Source: an uncultured Phycisphaerales bacterium (GTDB lineage Bacteria > Planctomycetota > Phycisphaerae > Sedimentisphaerales > Anaerobacaceae). Taken from it: a stretch of 64,000 bases of DNA. The stretch is from positions 140,337-204,336 of the forward strand of contig CAIODZ010000022.1 of the NCBI GenBank assembly GCA_903857265.1, in the 5' to 3' direction. Positions 52,878 to 62,500 of this stretch are shown one piece after another. Made by a program: the position numbers and the translations under genes. Each line of letters opens with the position of its first letter. Positions within the stretch are counted from its first letter, which is position 1. A model generated the notes under the pieces. That model saw only the letters and a program-made list of their open reading frames with translations. It was not told the origin of the DNA and did no database searches.

Positions 52878-52906
52878 TTGATTACTGTCGGCAGGTGATT
52901 TATCAT
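52878..52906 (+). promoter_or_regulatory. Promoter of tatA-tatC
   Basis: TTGATT (52878-52883), 17 bp, TATCAT (52901-52906), about 20 nt before the SD AAGGGAAAA and ATG of tatA. Confidence 0.6.
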
Positions 52907-52932
52907 ATTATGGAAATTTAAGGGAAAACCAA

Positions 52933-53187
52933 ATGATTGAATATGCGCAAAATATTATGGCAATCTCGATGCCGCAGGGCCTTGACTGGGTATGGATTCT
53001 TTTAATCGTTCTGGTAATCTTCGGCGGGAAAAAATTGCCGGACCTGGCCAGAAATCTCGGCAAGGGCATGAGCGAGTTCAAGAAAGGTCTTAACGAGGTC
53101 CAGAGCGATGTCCAGAACACAAAGGACGATATCGTCAACGAGATAAAAAAAGCTCCGACTAACGACGATTCCAAAAAGACCGTTTGA
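52933..53187 (+). CDS. tatA: Twin-arginine translocase subunit TatA/TatE
   Basis: The 84-residue protein has a short membrane helix ([23 protein letters not shown] with the [10 protein letters not shown] amphipathic motif at about residues 19-45) and a charged, helical tail ([20 protein letters not shown]). It forms the protein-conducting part of the Tat pore for folded proteins. It is followed by tatC. Several Tat substrates occur in this window (40817, 42088, 45140). Confidence 0.93.
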   Translation: MIEYAQNIMAISMPQGLDWVWILLIVLVIFGGKKLPDLARNLGKGMSEFKKGLNEVQSDVQNTKDDIVNEIKKAPTNDDSKKTV

Positions 53188-53225
53188 TTTGGCCAAAAAT
53201 TCGTTCGTTCATTTCCAGGCCTTCG

Positions 53226-54002
53226 ATGAACAGTAAAGCCGATAAAGCGACTATTCCCGATACTACAATGTCCCTCGGAGACCATCTCGAGGAGTTGCGA
53301 TTTAGGATTATTTACGCGCTGACGGGGTTCGGCATAGTGGCCGCAATCTGTATGTTCCTCGGCAATTACCTGGTAACGTTTATCGAGGTGCCCTATATCC
53401 AGGCAATGGGACAGAGCGCACGCCTTCAAAGCATAGACCCCGCTGAAGGTTTTATGAGCTATATGGAAATAGCGATGATTGCGGCTTTGGTTATTTCCTC
53501 GCCCTGGATTTTCTACCAGTTGTGGAAATTCGTCTCGGTTGGTCTTTATCCTCACGAAAAAAAATATGTTTATATCGCCGTTCCTTTGTGCTCTGCTCTT
53601 TTTGTCGCCGGGGCCTTGCTTTTCATCTTCGTAATAGCACCGGCCACGCTGCGCTTCTTTGTTTATTTCAACACTGAATTTCTGCGAGTAAGCTCCAACT
53701 TCACGTTTACCAACTATATATCTTTTATGGCAAATATGATGCTTATTTTTGGCCTGTCGTTCCAGACGCCCATAGCCATATTCGTTCTTATCAGGACGGG
53801 CATAATGTCAGCCGAGTTTTTCAAGAAATCCAGAAAATACGTATTTCTCGCGGTCGTCATAATCGCCTCGGCCGTCATACCGGGCAGCGACCCGATTTCC
53901 CTGTTCGCTATGGTTATACCTGTGTATCTTCTTTTCGAGCTGGGACTATTTTTGAGCTGGCTCTCCGAAAAACACGCCAGGGAACACAAGCAGGACACAT
54001 AA
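53226..54002 (+). CDS. tatC: Twin-arginine translocase subunit TatC
   Basis: TatC is the receptor for RR signals. The 258-residue protein begins MNSKADKATIPDT and shows the family's MSLGDHLEELRFRIIYALTGF, six membrane helices, the periplasmic-loop motif DPAEGFMSYMEIAMIAALVISSPW and FGLSFQTPIAIFVLIRTG. The start may be ATG 53226; a TTG at 53184 overlapping the tatA stop is the alternative. No tatB is seen, as in many organisms where one TatA serves both roles. Confidence 0.92.
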   Translation: MNSKADKATIPDTTMSLGDHLEELRFRIIYALTGFGIVAAICMFLGNYLVTFIEVPYIQAMGQSARLQSIDPAEGFMSYMEIAMIAALVISSPWIFYQLWKFVSVGLYPHEKKYVYIAVPLCSALFVAGALLFIFVIAPATLRFFVYFNTEFLRVSSNFTFTNYISFMANMMLIFGLSFQTPIAIFVLIRTGIMSAEFFKKSRKYVFLAVVIIASAVIPGSDPISLFAMVIPVYLLFELGLFLSWLSEKHAREHKQDT

Positions 54003-54010
54003 CGCGATAG

Positions 54011-55435
54011 ATGCTTACGCTGATAAATACCAATACGATGCAGCCGGCGATTGCCCCCATCGGGATTGATTATATCGCCGGTGCCGCCAGGCAAGCATGT
54101 ATCGAAGTTGACCTGGTTGATTTGTGCTTAGCCGATAATAAAGATACGACGCTACGGGATTATTTCAGCAAACGCAACCCCGAACTTATCGGGCTATCAT
54201 TCCGCAACGTCGATGACTGCTTCTGGCCAAGCTGTCAGTGGTTTGTGCCGAAACTGGCCGAACAGATAAAAGCAATTCGCAAACTCACCGATGTACCGAT
54301 TGTCCTCGGCGGCGTTGGCTTCTCGATTTTCGCACAGCAGATTGTCGAATACACAAAAGCCGACTTTGGCATCCGCGGAGACGGCGAACAAGCGATAATC
54401 GAACTGTACGAACAATTACAGGGACGAAGGCATTTTGACAAAGTCGCGGGGCTAAGCTGGTGGGAAGATGATACAGTCCGCACGAATAAGCCGACGTGGC
54501 CTGAGCCGTTGTCGCTGTCCACAGGCAGGGACACAGTCGATAATGTTACCTATTTTAATCGAGGCGGTCAGCTCGGCATCGAAACCAAACGCGGCTGCGG
54601 CCATAATTGTATCTATTGTGCCGACCGGATAAGCAAAGGAACATTCGTGCGAGTGCGAAAGCCAATGGAAGTCGCGGACGAAGCGGAAACGCTCCTGACT
54701 AAAGGAATCAATGTGCTTCATATCTGCGATTCCGAATTCAACGTCGCCCGCAACCACGCATACGCCGTTTGCGAGGAATTCGTGCGGCGCGGCTTAGGCA
54801 AACAGTTGAAATGGTACGCATATATGGCGGTCGTGCCCTTCGACGCGGAATTGGCGGCAATTATGCGAAAGGCCGGATGCGTCGGCATCGATTTTACCGG
54901 CGATTCCGGCTGTGAAGTGATGCTAAGGGCCTACCACCAGAGACATAAAAAACAGGACCTCGCCAACGCGGTTCGCTGGTGCAAAGATAATGGAATCACC
55001 GTTATGATTGACCTGATTTTCGGCGGCCCCGGCGAGACGCCCGCGTCAGTCAGAGAATCAATCAACTTCATCAAGCAAATCAATCCCGATTGCGCCGGAG
55101 CTCCTCTTGGCGTGCGAATTTACCCGGGAACCGATATGGCAATTACAGCCGCCGCAGAAGGCCCGATGGAAACAAACCCCAACATCAAACGAAAATATAC
55201 CGGCCCGGTAGATTTGTTCAGGCCGACGTTTTACATATCGCACTTGCTTGGCCCAAACCCCGCGAGATTGATAAAGGATTTTATCGCGGGCGACAAAAGA
55301 TTCTTCGAGCCGATTGATGAGGCCAACGCAGCATTAACTGACCACAACTACAACGATAATACTGAACTCGTTGACGCCATCAAAACCGGCTCACGCGGCG
55401 CATATTGGCATATCCTCCACAAACTCCGCACCTGA
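54011..55435 (+). CDS. B12-binding radical SAM protein
   Basis: The 474-residue protein has an N-terminal cobalamin-binding-like fold (residues about 1-130; INTNTMQPAIAPIGIDYIAG, VPIVLGGVGFSIFAQQIVEY) and a radical SAM domain with the CxxxCxxC cluster motif KRGCGHNCIYCADRISKG near residue 194. A later GVRIYPGTDM and LLGPNP close the barrel. It belongs to the broad class of cobalamin-dependent radical SAM enzymes that methylate or rearrange unactivated carbons. It follows tatC by 8 nt. Substrate is unknown. Confidence 0.85.
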   Translation: MLTLINTNTMQPAIAPIGIDYIAGAARQACIEVDLVDLCLADNKDTTLRDYFSKRNPELIGLSFRNVDDCFWPSCQWFVPKLAEQIKAIRKLTDVPIVLGGVGFSIFAQQIVEYTKADFGIRGDGEQAIIELYEQLQGRRHFDKVAGLSWWEDDTVRTNKPTWPEPLSLSTGRDTVDNVTYFNRGGQLGIETKRGCGHNCIYCADRISKGTFVRVRKPMEVADEAETLLTKGINVLHICDSEFNVARNHAYAVCEEFVRRGLGKQLKWYAYMAVVPFDAELAAIMRKAGCVGIDFTGDSGCEVMLRAYHQRHKKQDLANAVRWCKDNGITVMIDLIFGGPGETPASVRESINFIKQINPDCAGAPLGVRIYPGTDMAITAAAEGPMETNPNIKRKYTGPVDLFRPTFYISHLLGPNPARLIKDFIAGDKRFFEPIDEANAALTDHNYNDNTELVDAIKTGSRGAYWHILHKLRT

Positions 55436-55443
55436 CTCCATCT

Positions 55444-56796
55444 TTAAATCGTAAATCGTTCGTAATGTATTTTTCTTTTATCAACGCCAAGCGATTCGAG
55501 GATATTCACCACGCTTTGCATCATCATTGATGGCCCACACAGGTAGATATCCGCAAAGTCGAGCAGTTCCCCTGCTGAGTTTTTTATGATTTCAGCGTTG
55601 ATATGCCCCCCAAATCCCTGCCAGTTCTGTCCTAGCTCCGAGATGACATAAACAACCTTGAAATTTGCGGGCAGATTGTCGAGTTGTGTGCGGAAAATGA
55701 TGTCCTGTTCGGTTTTGTTGGCGTAGATAAGCACCGCGTTTCTTTTGTCGCCGATATTGCAAAGGGCCGTAATCATACTGTGAATCGGCGTTATACCCAC
55801 ACCGCCTGCGATAAACAGAAAGCTCGATGGATTACTAAATGCCCAGCTGAATCTGCCGAAAGGCGCCTGCAAAAATGCGATGTCCGAAATCTGCGTCTGG
55901 TCTATCAGATTTGTATAGTTGCCGGATTTCTTAATGGTGGCCGTAATGTGTCCCTGTGCGGTTGGCGAACTACTGATGGTAAAAGGATGCTCTTCGCTCA
56001 TCCTGCCTCGATGCTGCAGCTCAAGAAACATAAATTGCCCGGGCTTGTACTTGAAAACCGATGCGCCGGGATTGCCTGCCGACTCGAACCTGAGGGTAAA
56101 TGTGTCGTGCGTCTCCTTCGTGACGGCTTTGACGATATACTTTTTCCTGCCAAACGGGATAACAACGAAGTTTTGCCAAAAGAACGCCGCGCACGCAAAG
56201 ACCAGAAGCGCCCACCACCAGACCTTAACCCATCCAATTTTAAATGGGTCCCCTAAAAGTATCGAATGCGCAAAAGCAAGAACGACCGCCACAATCATTA
56301 CTTTGTGAATCAGCCGCCAGGCGTTGTAATCCAGCCGGAACCTGGAATAATATAAAGCGAGCAGCACGCCTGCGACGAGTAACAATAACGCCCCCTTGCC
56401 CAAAGTTACCTGCCACGATGTATCAAAAGAAAAAAGCTTAAAGCTTTTTTTCCCTGCCGCCAGCAGCAGCGGATGTGACAGCAAAAGGACCGCCGCTACC
56501 ACGCCCATTTTCCGATGAAATATCACTACCTTATCGAGTCCAAAGGCGCGGTCCAGCAATTTCAGACGTGAGCCAAGCATTACCTGGATGGCGATAATCG
56601 AAAAACCTACAAGAGCCGTGATAAGCCCGGCTTTCGTCAGCAGCGGGTCATCTGTATTGCGAACGGTTGCCAACCCTATCGCCAGCGTCAGTAATATAAC
56701 GAGAGCATAAACGCCGCGCAGAATTAAAGCCGCGGTTTTTGACTCAAAGCAACTTAGACGAAACCACCTGTTATTTTGTTCCTTGTCAATATCCAT
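55444..56796 (-). CDS. Ferric-reductase-like transmembrane flavoprotein
   Basis: The 450-residue protein has six to seven membrane helices with paired His for heme (HRKMGVVAAVLLLSHPLLLAAG; LIHKVMIVAVVLAFAHSILL) in the N-terminal half. The C-terminal half is a ferredoxin-NADP reductase-type FAD/NAD domain: PGQFMFLELQHRGRMSEEHPFTIS, FLFIAGGVGITPIHSMI, and the C-terminal DIYLCGPSMMMQSV. It would move electrons from NAD(P)H across the membrane, for example to ferric iron or a quinone. A TTGCCA/TAAACT promoter is likely upstream. Confidence 0.85.
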   Translation of the reverse strand: MDIDKEQNNRWFRLSCFESKTAALILRGVYALVILLTLAIGLATVRNTDDPLLTKAGLITALVGFSIIAIQVMLGSRLKLLDRAFGLDKVVIFHRKMGVVAAVLLLSHPLLLAAGKKSFKLFSFDTSWQVTLGKGALLLLVAGVLLALYYSRFRLDYNAWRLIHKVMIVAVVLAFAHSILLGDPFKIGWVKVWWWALLVFACAAFFWQNFVVIPFGRKKYIVKAVTKETHDTFTLRFESAGNPGASVFKYKPGQFMFLELQHRGRMSEEHPFTISSSPTAQGHITATIKKSGNYTNLIDQTQISDIAFLQAPFGRFSWAFSNPSSFLFIAGGVGITPIHSMITALCNIGDKRNAVLIYANKTEQDIIFRTQLDNLPANFKVVYVISELGQNWQGFGGHINAEIIKNSAGELLDFADIYLCGPSMMMQSVVNILESLGVDKRKIHYERFTI

Positions 56797-56915
56797 AATA
56801 TATCTCGCACACAGAAGTTTAACTGCTTTGCGGGAATTGGCAAGAAATATTTCGCTTAATTATGCCTTCTTTTAATCACCGCCACATCGCATCCGGCAAA
56901 CAAAACAGGATTCAG

Positions 56916-57761
56916 CTACCAGATTTTCGCGGCCACCGGGTCGCTTGCGCGAGATTCGAGGCGGATAGCGTTTTTGACACAAAGTGAGCGGCAGATGCCG
57001 CAGCCATAGCATTTCATTTTGTCGATGACGACTTTTTTATTTGATGCGCTGTAGGAGATTGCGCCGAACTGACACAACCGCATACACTGCCGACAACCTG
57101 TGCACTTGTCGGGGTCCGCATAAGCAATAAACTCGGCGCGGAACATCATTGGGATATCGTGGGTCACGGTACATCGCATCGCGAGACAATCGGCGCGGTC
57201 GCAGTTGCATATACCGCCGATAAACGGCGTCTGGAACGTCCATACGCTGTGGCACAGACCTTCTTTCTCGTGTTCGCGGAAGTTTGCTATTGCCTGTTCT
57301 TTGGTAATTATTTCCGCTCCAACCGAATCCGGCCCGTTTATAAAGCTTTTGTCAAGGCCTCCCATAAGCTCGCCGAACTTCCCGCCGTTGGGACCCATAC
57401 TAATCCCGTAGCAATAGCGTTTTTCCTTGCCTATTGTTAGATGCCGGCAGTAACAGGCCACGCGAACAATCGAATTCACAAAGCCGAAGATTTTTTCGAC
57501 CTCCTCGATTGGAATAACCTGGCCGTAATGCCGCTTCTTCATCTTGCGGGGGATAAGCCGCCTAACGAGCGCCTGTATGAATTTGGGCGAATTGGGAAAC
57601 TTCTCCAGCTTCTCGATTGATTGGGATGCGGATCCGTCGTCCGCTGCAAAACCCTTAATCATTTTTTGCCTGCGGATATCATTTAGCAAATCCTCCGAAT
57701 AATTATTCGCCTGAAGATACCACTTTTGGCCTTCGCCGTGCTTTAAACAGAATTCACACAT
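56916..57761 (-). CDS. 4Fe-4S ferredoxin-type protein
   Basis: The 281-residue protein begins CEFCLKHGEGQKWYL, has a helical region with VRVACYCRHLTIGKEKRYCYGIS, and ends with two 4Fe-4S motifs (CTGCRQCMRLCQFGAI and CYGCGICRSLCVKNAIRLE). No signal or membrane helix is present. It is a cytoplasmic iron-sulfur protein with an extra cysteine-rich module. It lies near the ferric-reductase-like gene but has its own spacing. The specific partner is unknown. Confidence 0.85.
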   Translation of the reverse strand: MCEFCLKHGEGQKWYLQANNYSEDLLNDIRRQKMIKGFAADDGSASQSIEKLEKFPNSPKFIQALVRRLIPRKMKKRHYGQVIPIEEVEKIFGFVNSIVRVACYCRHLTIGKEKRYCYGISMGPNGGKFGELMGGLDKSFINGPDSVGAEIITKEQAIANFREHEKEGLCHSVWTFQTPFIGGICNCDRADCLAMRCTVTHDIPMMFRAEFIAYADPDKCTGCRQCMRLCQFGAISYSASNKKVVIDKMKCYGCGICRSLCVKNAIRLESRASDPVAAKIW

Positions 57762-57796
57762 TTCATCAACCCTTTGAAATAATCAATAATAACATA

Positions 57797-59203
57797 TTAT
57801 TCGAGAACGACCTGGTCTTCGTAGGCGGGGATGCTGACCTGCCAGCCGGTTTTGTCCCTTAAAAATGCGCCGAATGCCTGTGCGCTTTCGGCTTCGCCGT
57901 GAACAAGGAAGATTTGTTTGGGAGGCGACTTGAAATTTTTAAGCCATTTAAGCATATCGTTGCGATCCGCGTGCGCTGAAATGCCGTTTATTTGCACCAC
58001 CTTTGCCTTGACCTTGTATTCCTCGCCGTGGATTCGCACCTTTTTCGCGCCATCGACTATTAACCTGCCTAATGTCCCCGCCGCCTGATACCCGACGAAC
58101 ATTATCGTGCTTTCTTTTCGCGAGATGTTATTGACCAGATGATGCTTGATTCTTCCACCGGTGCACATCCCTGAACCGGCAATAATCACTACTGTACCTG
58201 TTATGTGATTGATTGCCTTGGATTCCTCGCTTGTCGCTGTCACCTTCAACTCAACCAGGTCGAAGGGCGAATGATGCACTCTGAGCATCTCCTGTGTCTC
58301 TTCGTCGAACAATTCCTGATGATTTCTGAAAATCTCGGTAATCTTCGCCGCCATAGGGCTGTCCAGGAAAATCATCAAATGCGGTATGGCATCTTCAAGT
58401 AATAGCTCCTTTAAGTAAAACAGGATTTCCTGCGAGCGTTCAAGGGCAAAACTTGGAACAACGATGTTGCCGCCCCTGTCTTTGGTCGCATTGATAACGT
58501 CGGCTATCTGCTTTTTCGCATCGCAGGTATCACAATGAACTCTGTCACCATAAGTCGATTCGATAATAATATAATCCGCTTTTTCTTGGATGCTCGGATC
58601 AGGCAGTATAGGTCTGCCCGGTCTGCCTAAATCGCCGGTAAACAGCACTGTCCTTTTCTCCCCGTTACGATTCACGTCAACTTTTATCATCGATGAGCCA
58701 AGCACGTGCCCTGCGTCGCAAAGGGTTACTACTACGCCATCTGCAATTTTTATTTCTTGTTTGTATTTCACCGGCTCAAAATATGGGAAACACACCTCGA
58801 CATCCTTGACCGTATAAAGCGGCTCATCGGAATGCGGCCCCTTCTTGCCCTGTTTCTCGTGTCTCTTGCGTTTGTACTCGGCATCTTCTTCCTGAATCCG
58901 GGCGGAATCCAGAAGTATTATCCTCGCTAATTCCGCCGTGGCTTGTGTGCAGTAAATCCTCCCCCTGAAACCCTCTCGCACAAGCTTGGGTAATAATCCG
59001 CAGTGGTCTAAATGGGCGTGCGTGAGAAATACCGCGTTTATGCTTTCGGGAGGCACAACGAACAGCACCCAGTTTCTTTCCTGAAACTGCCTTTCCTGAT
59101 ACAGCCCGCAGTCAACAAGAAGACGAATCCCGTCAACCTCAAGAAGATGCCTTGAACCTGTTACGTTCTGTGCTGCTCCCAAAAACCTTAATTTCATTTC
59201 CAT
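57797..59203 (-). CDS. MBL-fold beta-CASP metallo-hydrolase (RNA-processing type)
   Basis: The 468-residue protein has the metallo-beta-lactamase HxHxDH motif THAHLDHCGLLPKL, a beta-CASP insertion and C-terminal SAHADRNDML and HGEAESAQAF metal-binding residues. It begins LRFLGAAQNVTGSRHLLEV, as in the CPSF-73-like or YsnF-type RNA nucleases of bacteria. It should act as an endoribonuclease or be involved in mRNA or tRNA 3' processing. It is cytoplasmic and stands alone, divergent from the large secreted protein. Confidence 0.88.
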   Translation of the reverse strand: MEMKLRFLGAAQNVTGSRHLLEVDGIRLLVDCGLYQERQFQERNWVLFVVPPESINAVFLTHAHLDHCGLLPKLVREGFRGRIYCTQATAELARIILLDSARIQEEDAEYKRKRHEKQGKKGPHSDEPLYTVKDVEVCFPYFEPVKYKQEIKIADGVVVTLCDAGHVLGSSMIKVDVNRNGEKRTVLFTGDLGRPGRPILPDPSIQEKADYIIIESTYGDRVHCDTCDAKKQIADVINATKDRGGNIVVPSFALERSQEILFYLKELLLEDAIPHLMIFLDSPMAAKITEIFRNHQELFDEETQEMLRVHHSPFDLVELKVTATSEESKAINHITGTVVIIAGSGMCTGGRIKHHLVNNISRKESTIMFVGYQAAGTLGRLIVDGAKKVRIHGEEYKVKAKVVQINGISAHADRNDMLKWLKNFKSPPKQIFLVHGEAESAQAFGAFLRDKTGWQVSIPAYEDQVVLE

Positions 59204-59538
59204 TCGCCGGCTTCCCTATTAAACCATCTTTCAAGATATATTCGAAGGAATGCGATTCTAATGCCTCCGTGGGAATCTGACAAGCCCTATCCCCTACTCT
59301 TCCGTATGCAACTTTCGAAATCAAACACATCCATTTTAGGAAGCAAGCCGAGGCAACAAATCGCCCAAATTATCTTTTGTTTAATTTTGCTGAAAAACGC
59401 ACAACATTTTGCTTGCTTGATGTGCCTTATAGTTATAGATATTGTTGCATCCGTTATCGGCTTTATGAGGAGAACCAGTTTACGATGTAAAAACACGCTT
59501 TTTAACACACTAACACACTTAATTAAGGAGGATTAAAA
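59204..59538. other. Divergent intergenic region
   Basis: No gene is supported. It should hold the promoter of the beta-CASP gene (minus) and of the secreted protein. On the plus strand TTGCTT, 17 bp and TAGATA (about 59411-59439) form a weak candidate about 100 nt upstream of the ATG at 59539, whose SD is GGAGG. Confidence 0.4.
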
Positions 59539-62500
59539 ATGTCAGCAAAAAAGTATTTCCTGATTTCATCGCTAATTATCATCACCAGCATTTGCGGAAC
59601 CGCCGTGGCAGCAGACGAGTGGCCAATGTTTCACCATGATTTAGCCCTTAGCGGCTGCAGTACCTCCTCAGGACCCGACACCAATGCTGTTTTATGGATC
59701 TACAACACTAATACAGCTTCTCTTGGAGGGATAAAGTCGTCCCCGGCACTCGCTGGCGAAGTACTTTACATAGGTGCTTTGGATAGCAGGCTTTATGCTA
59801 TAAATGCAATAGATGGTTCTCTAATTTGGAGTTTTAATGCGGATGGGATAATCAATTCATCACCGGCCGTAGCAGACGGCAAGGTGTACTTCCTTTCCGA
59901 GGGAGGCACCTTGTATGCTTTAGATGCTGATACAAGTGGTGTGGTTTGGCAGGTACAGGTTGGTAATGGACCTTATGACTGGTCATCGCCTGCGGTTCAT
60001 AACGGAAATGTGTTCGTTGCATCAAGCACCGGGCATGTTATCAGTTTGAATGCAAGCACCGGAGGCCTAAACTGGAACACATCTGTTGGCGGCCATCCTG
60101 ACGGTCCAATAGCAGTAGTAAACGGAAAAGTTTATTCTGGAACGCACAACCTTCATACAAATAACAGTCCCACCTTGGTTGCGCTTGATGAGATTACTGG
60201 AGAGATAATTTGGACATATGATTACTATTTATATCATGGTGGGGGGCTCAAAGGAGGGATGGTTAACAGCAATGGACCAGCAGTAGTCGATGGGGATGGC
60301 GATGGAAATCTTGAGATTTACTTTGGCGTTTATATTTGGCTTAGCAAGAGTAATCAGGCTGTTTGTTTAGATGAGGCCAATGGTGCCGAAAAATGGACGG
60401 CCAGCATTGGTGGTAACTCCACTTCTACACCAGCCGTGCATAATGGGAGAGTTTTCATTGGTTCCGATGATGGCAAGGTTTATGCCCTGGACGCCGGGAC
60501 AGGCGCATATATTTGCAGTTTCGAAACAGGCGCTCCTGTGTTGGCAGCACCTGCAGTAGCCGATGGAAAAGTGTTCTTTGGTTCCTTGGACCATATATTC
60601 TATGCAATAGATGAAACAACTTGTGAATTAATTTGGAGCTATAACACTCTCCAAAGCCGGCTAATGGGATCGCCGGCAGTAGCATATGGAATTGTATATG
60701 TTGGAAACGAAAACGGCAAGATATATGCATTTGGCCCTCCATCGTGTTTGACGCTCGAAAAAACGGATGATGTCAATGACGGCGATTGTGTAGAGCCAGG
60801 TCATATAATAACGTACACGATTGATTACAATTTTCCTGGTGGGCCGAACTGCCCGAATGTTATTGATGTCAATATTATAGATTATCTGCCGGCGGGGGTG
60901 AGTTTCCTCTCGGCTTCGGGTGGCGTGTACCATTATAACGACTCCGGTACGGTTACGTGGTATATCGGAACTCTTTACCCTGGAGATGCAGGTTCTGTCA
61001 CGCTAACGGTCCTGGTAACAAACCCTCAGTCGGGCGGCACAATCACAAACCCTTGCGAGATAATAAACAGCAACGGCCAAATCTTAAAAACGGCCTATGA
61101 ATACACACCTGTTTGTTGTTACGACCCTAACCTGCTGATGCTTACTAAAGTTGATGATGTCAATGACGGCGACTGTGTCGACCCGAATCGTGAAATAACG
61201 TACACGATTAATTACAGTTACCCTGCTGGGCCTAACTGCCCGGACTTGGAAATTAATATCATTGACTATCTGCCATACGATGTGAATTTTATCTCGGCTT
61301 CAGGTAATGGATACTATTACGAGGGCACCCGTCAGGTACGGTGGCCTATCATCGGACATATTCACCCTGGCGACTTTGGTTATGTCACGCTAACAGTCCA
61401 GACGAAAAACCCTCAGCCGGGCACCACACTCACAAACCGTTGCGAGATAATAAGCGGCAACGGCCAAATCTTAAAAACGGCCTATGAATACACCCCCGTT
61501 TGCTGTCACCATACGATTACCAAGGTTGTTAAAAATGAGGTCCCTTTTAAAAAGATAACCTATGAAATTTGCTATGATGCCAATGGTTGCGAATGTAATA
61601 ATGTCGAGATTAACGATGTGCTGCCGAGCTGTGTGGACTTCAACTCGGCTTCGGATGGTGGAGTTCCCGGTCCATCCCGTACGGTAACGTGGTATATCGG
61701 CAACTTGGGGCCGTATGATAAGGGCTGTGTCACACTGACGGTCGATATAAACAACCATAGCGACTATTTCTCCTACTGGCTATGCTGCATTGATTACATT
61801 ACAAACTGCTGCAAAATGACGAGCGACTGTATGGACAGTGTCGTGACCGCTTGCGTAACAACTGACTGGCGCGCCAAAGCAGTAACGCCCTTCTTCGGGA
61901 AACTTGTGGATCCGAACGATCAGAACGATGGAGGCAAAATTGTTTGGAAACCGGGGGTGGTGGATTGCAATCTAATGTACCATGTATACTTCGGGACCAA
62001 CTATGATGATGTTAACGATGCCAACACAAGCAGTCCGGTTTACAAGGGCGAGGTTGACGTAAACTGGTATTACCTGGGAGCACCATTGTCATACGATACA
62101 ATATACTACTGGAGAATCGACCAAGTCGACGAGAATCAACCCGATAGCCCCCCCTGGAAGGGTGAAATCTGGCAGTTCACAACCATAAGCATTAAAGCAC
62201 ATAATCCCCTGCCGGTACACGGAGCTACGGCATTAAGCGAGCCGTTGCAGTTAAGCTGGACGGCAGGCGCATTGGCAAAAAGCACCAATGGACACAGGGT
62301 GTTTTTCGGCACTTCTTACAACCAAGCCAACCTTGCCACCACCGCCACTGCCAAAGTTTACAGAGGCACAGTGAGCAATCCGTCGTATTCGATGGCAAAT
62401 TTGTATCCCGATTGGACTTTAGTGCCTAATACCACTTACTACTGGCGCATTGATGAGGTCAACGATCCCTGCGTCTGGAAAGGCCCCGTCTGGAACTTTA

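Noticed and set aside
59261..59536. 91-codon plus-strand frame before the large secreted protein
   Set aside because: It ends at the ribosome binding site of the next gene and shows no domain; the antisense frame is as long, suggesting chance.
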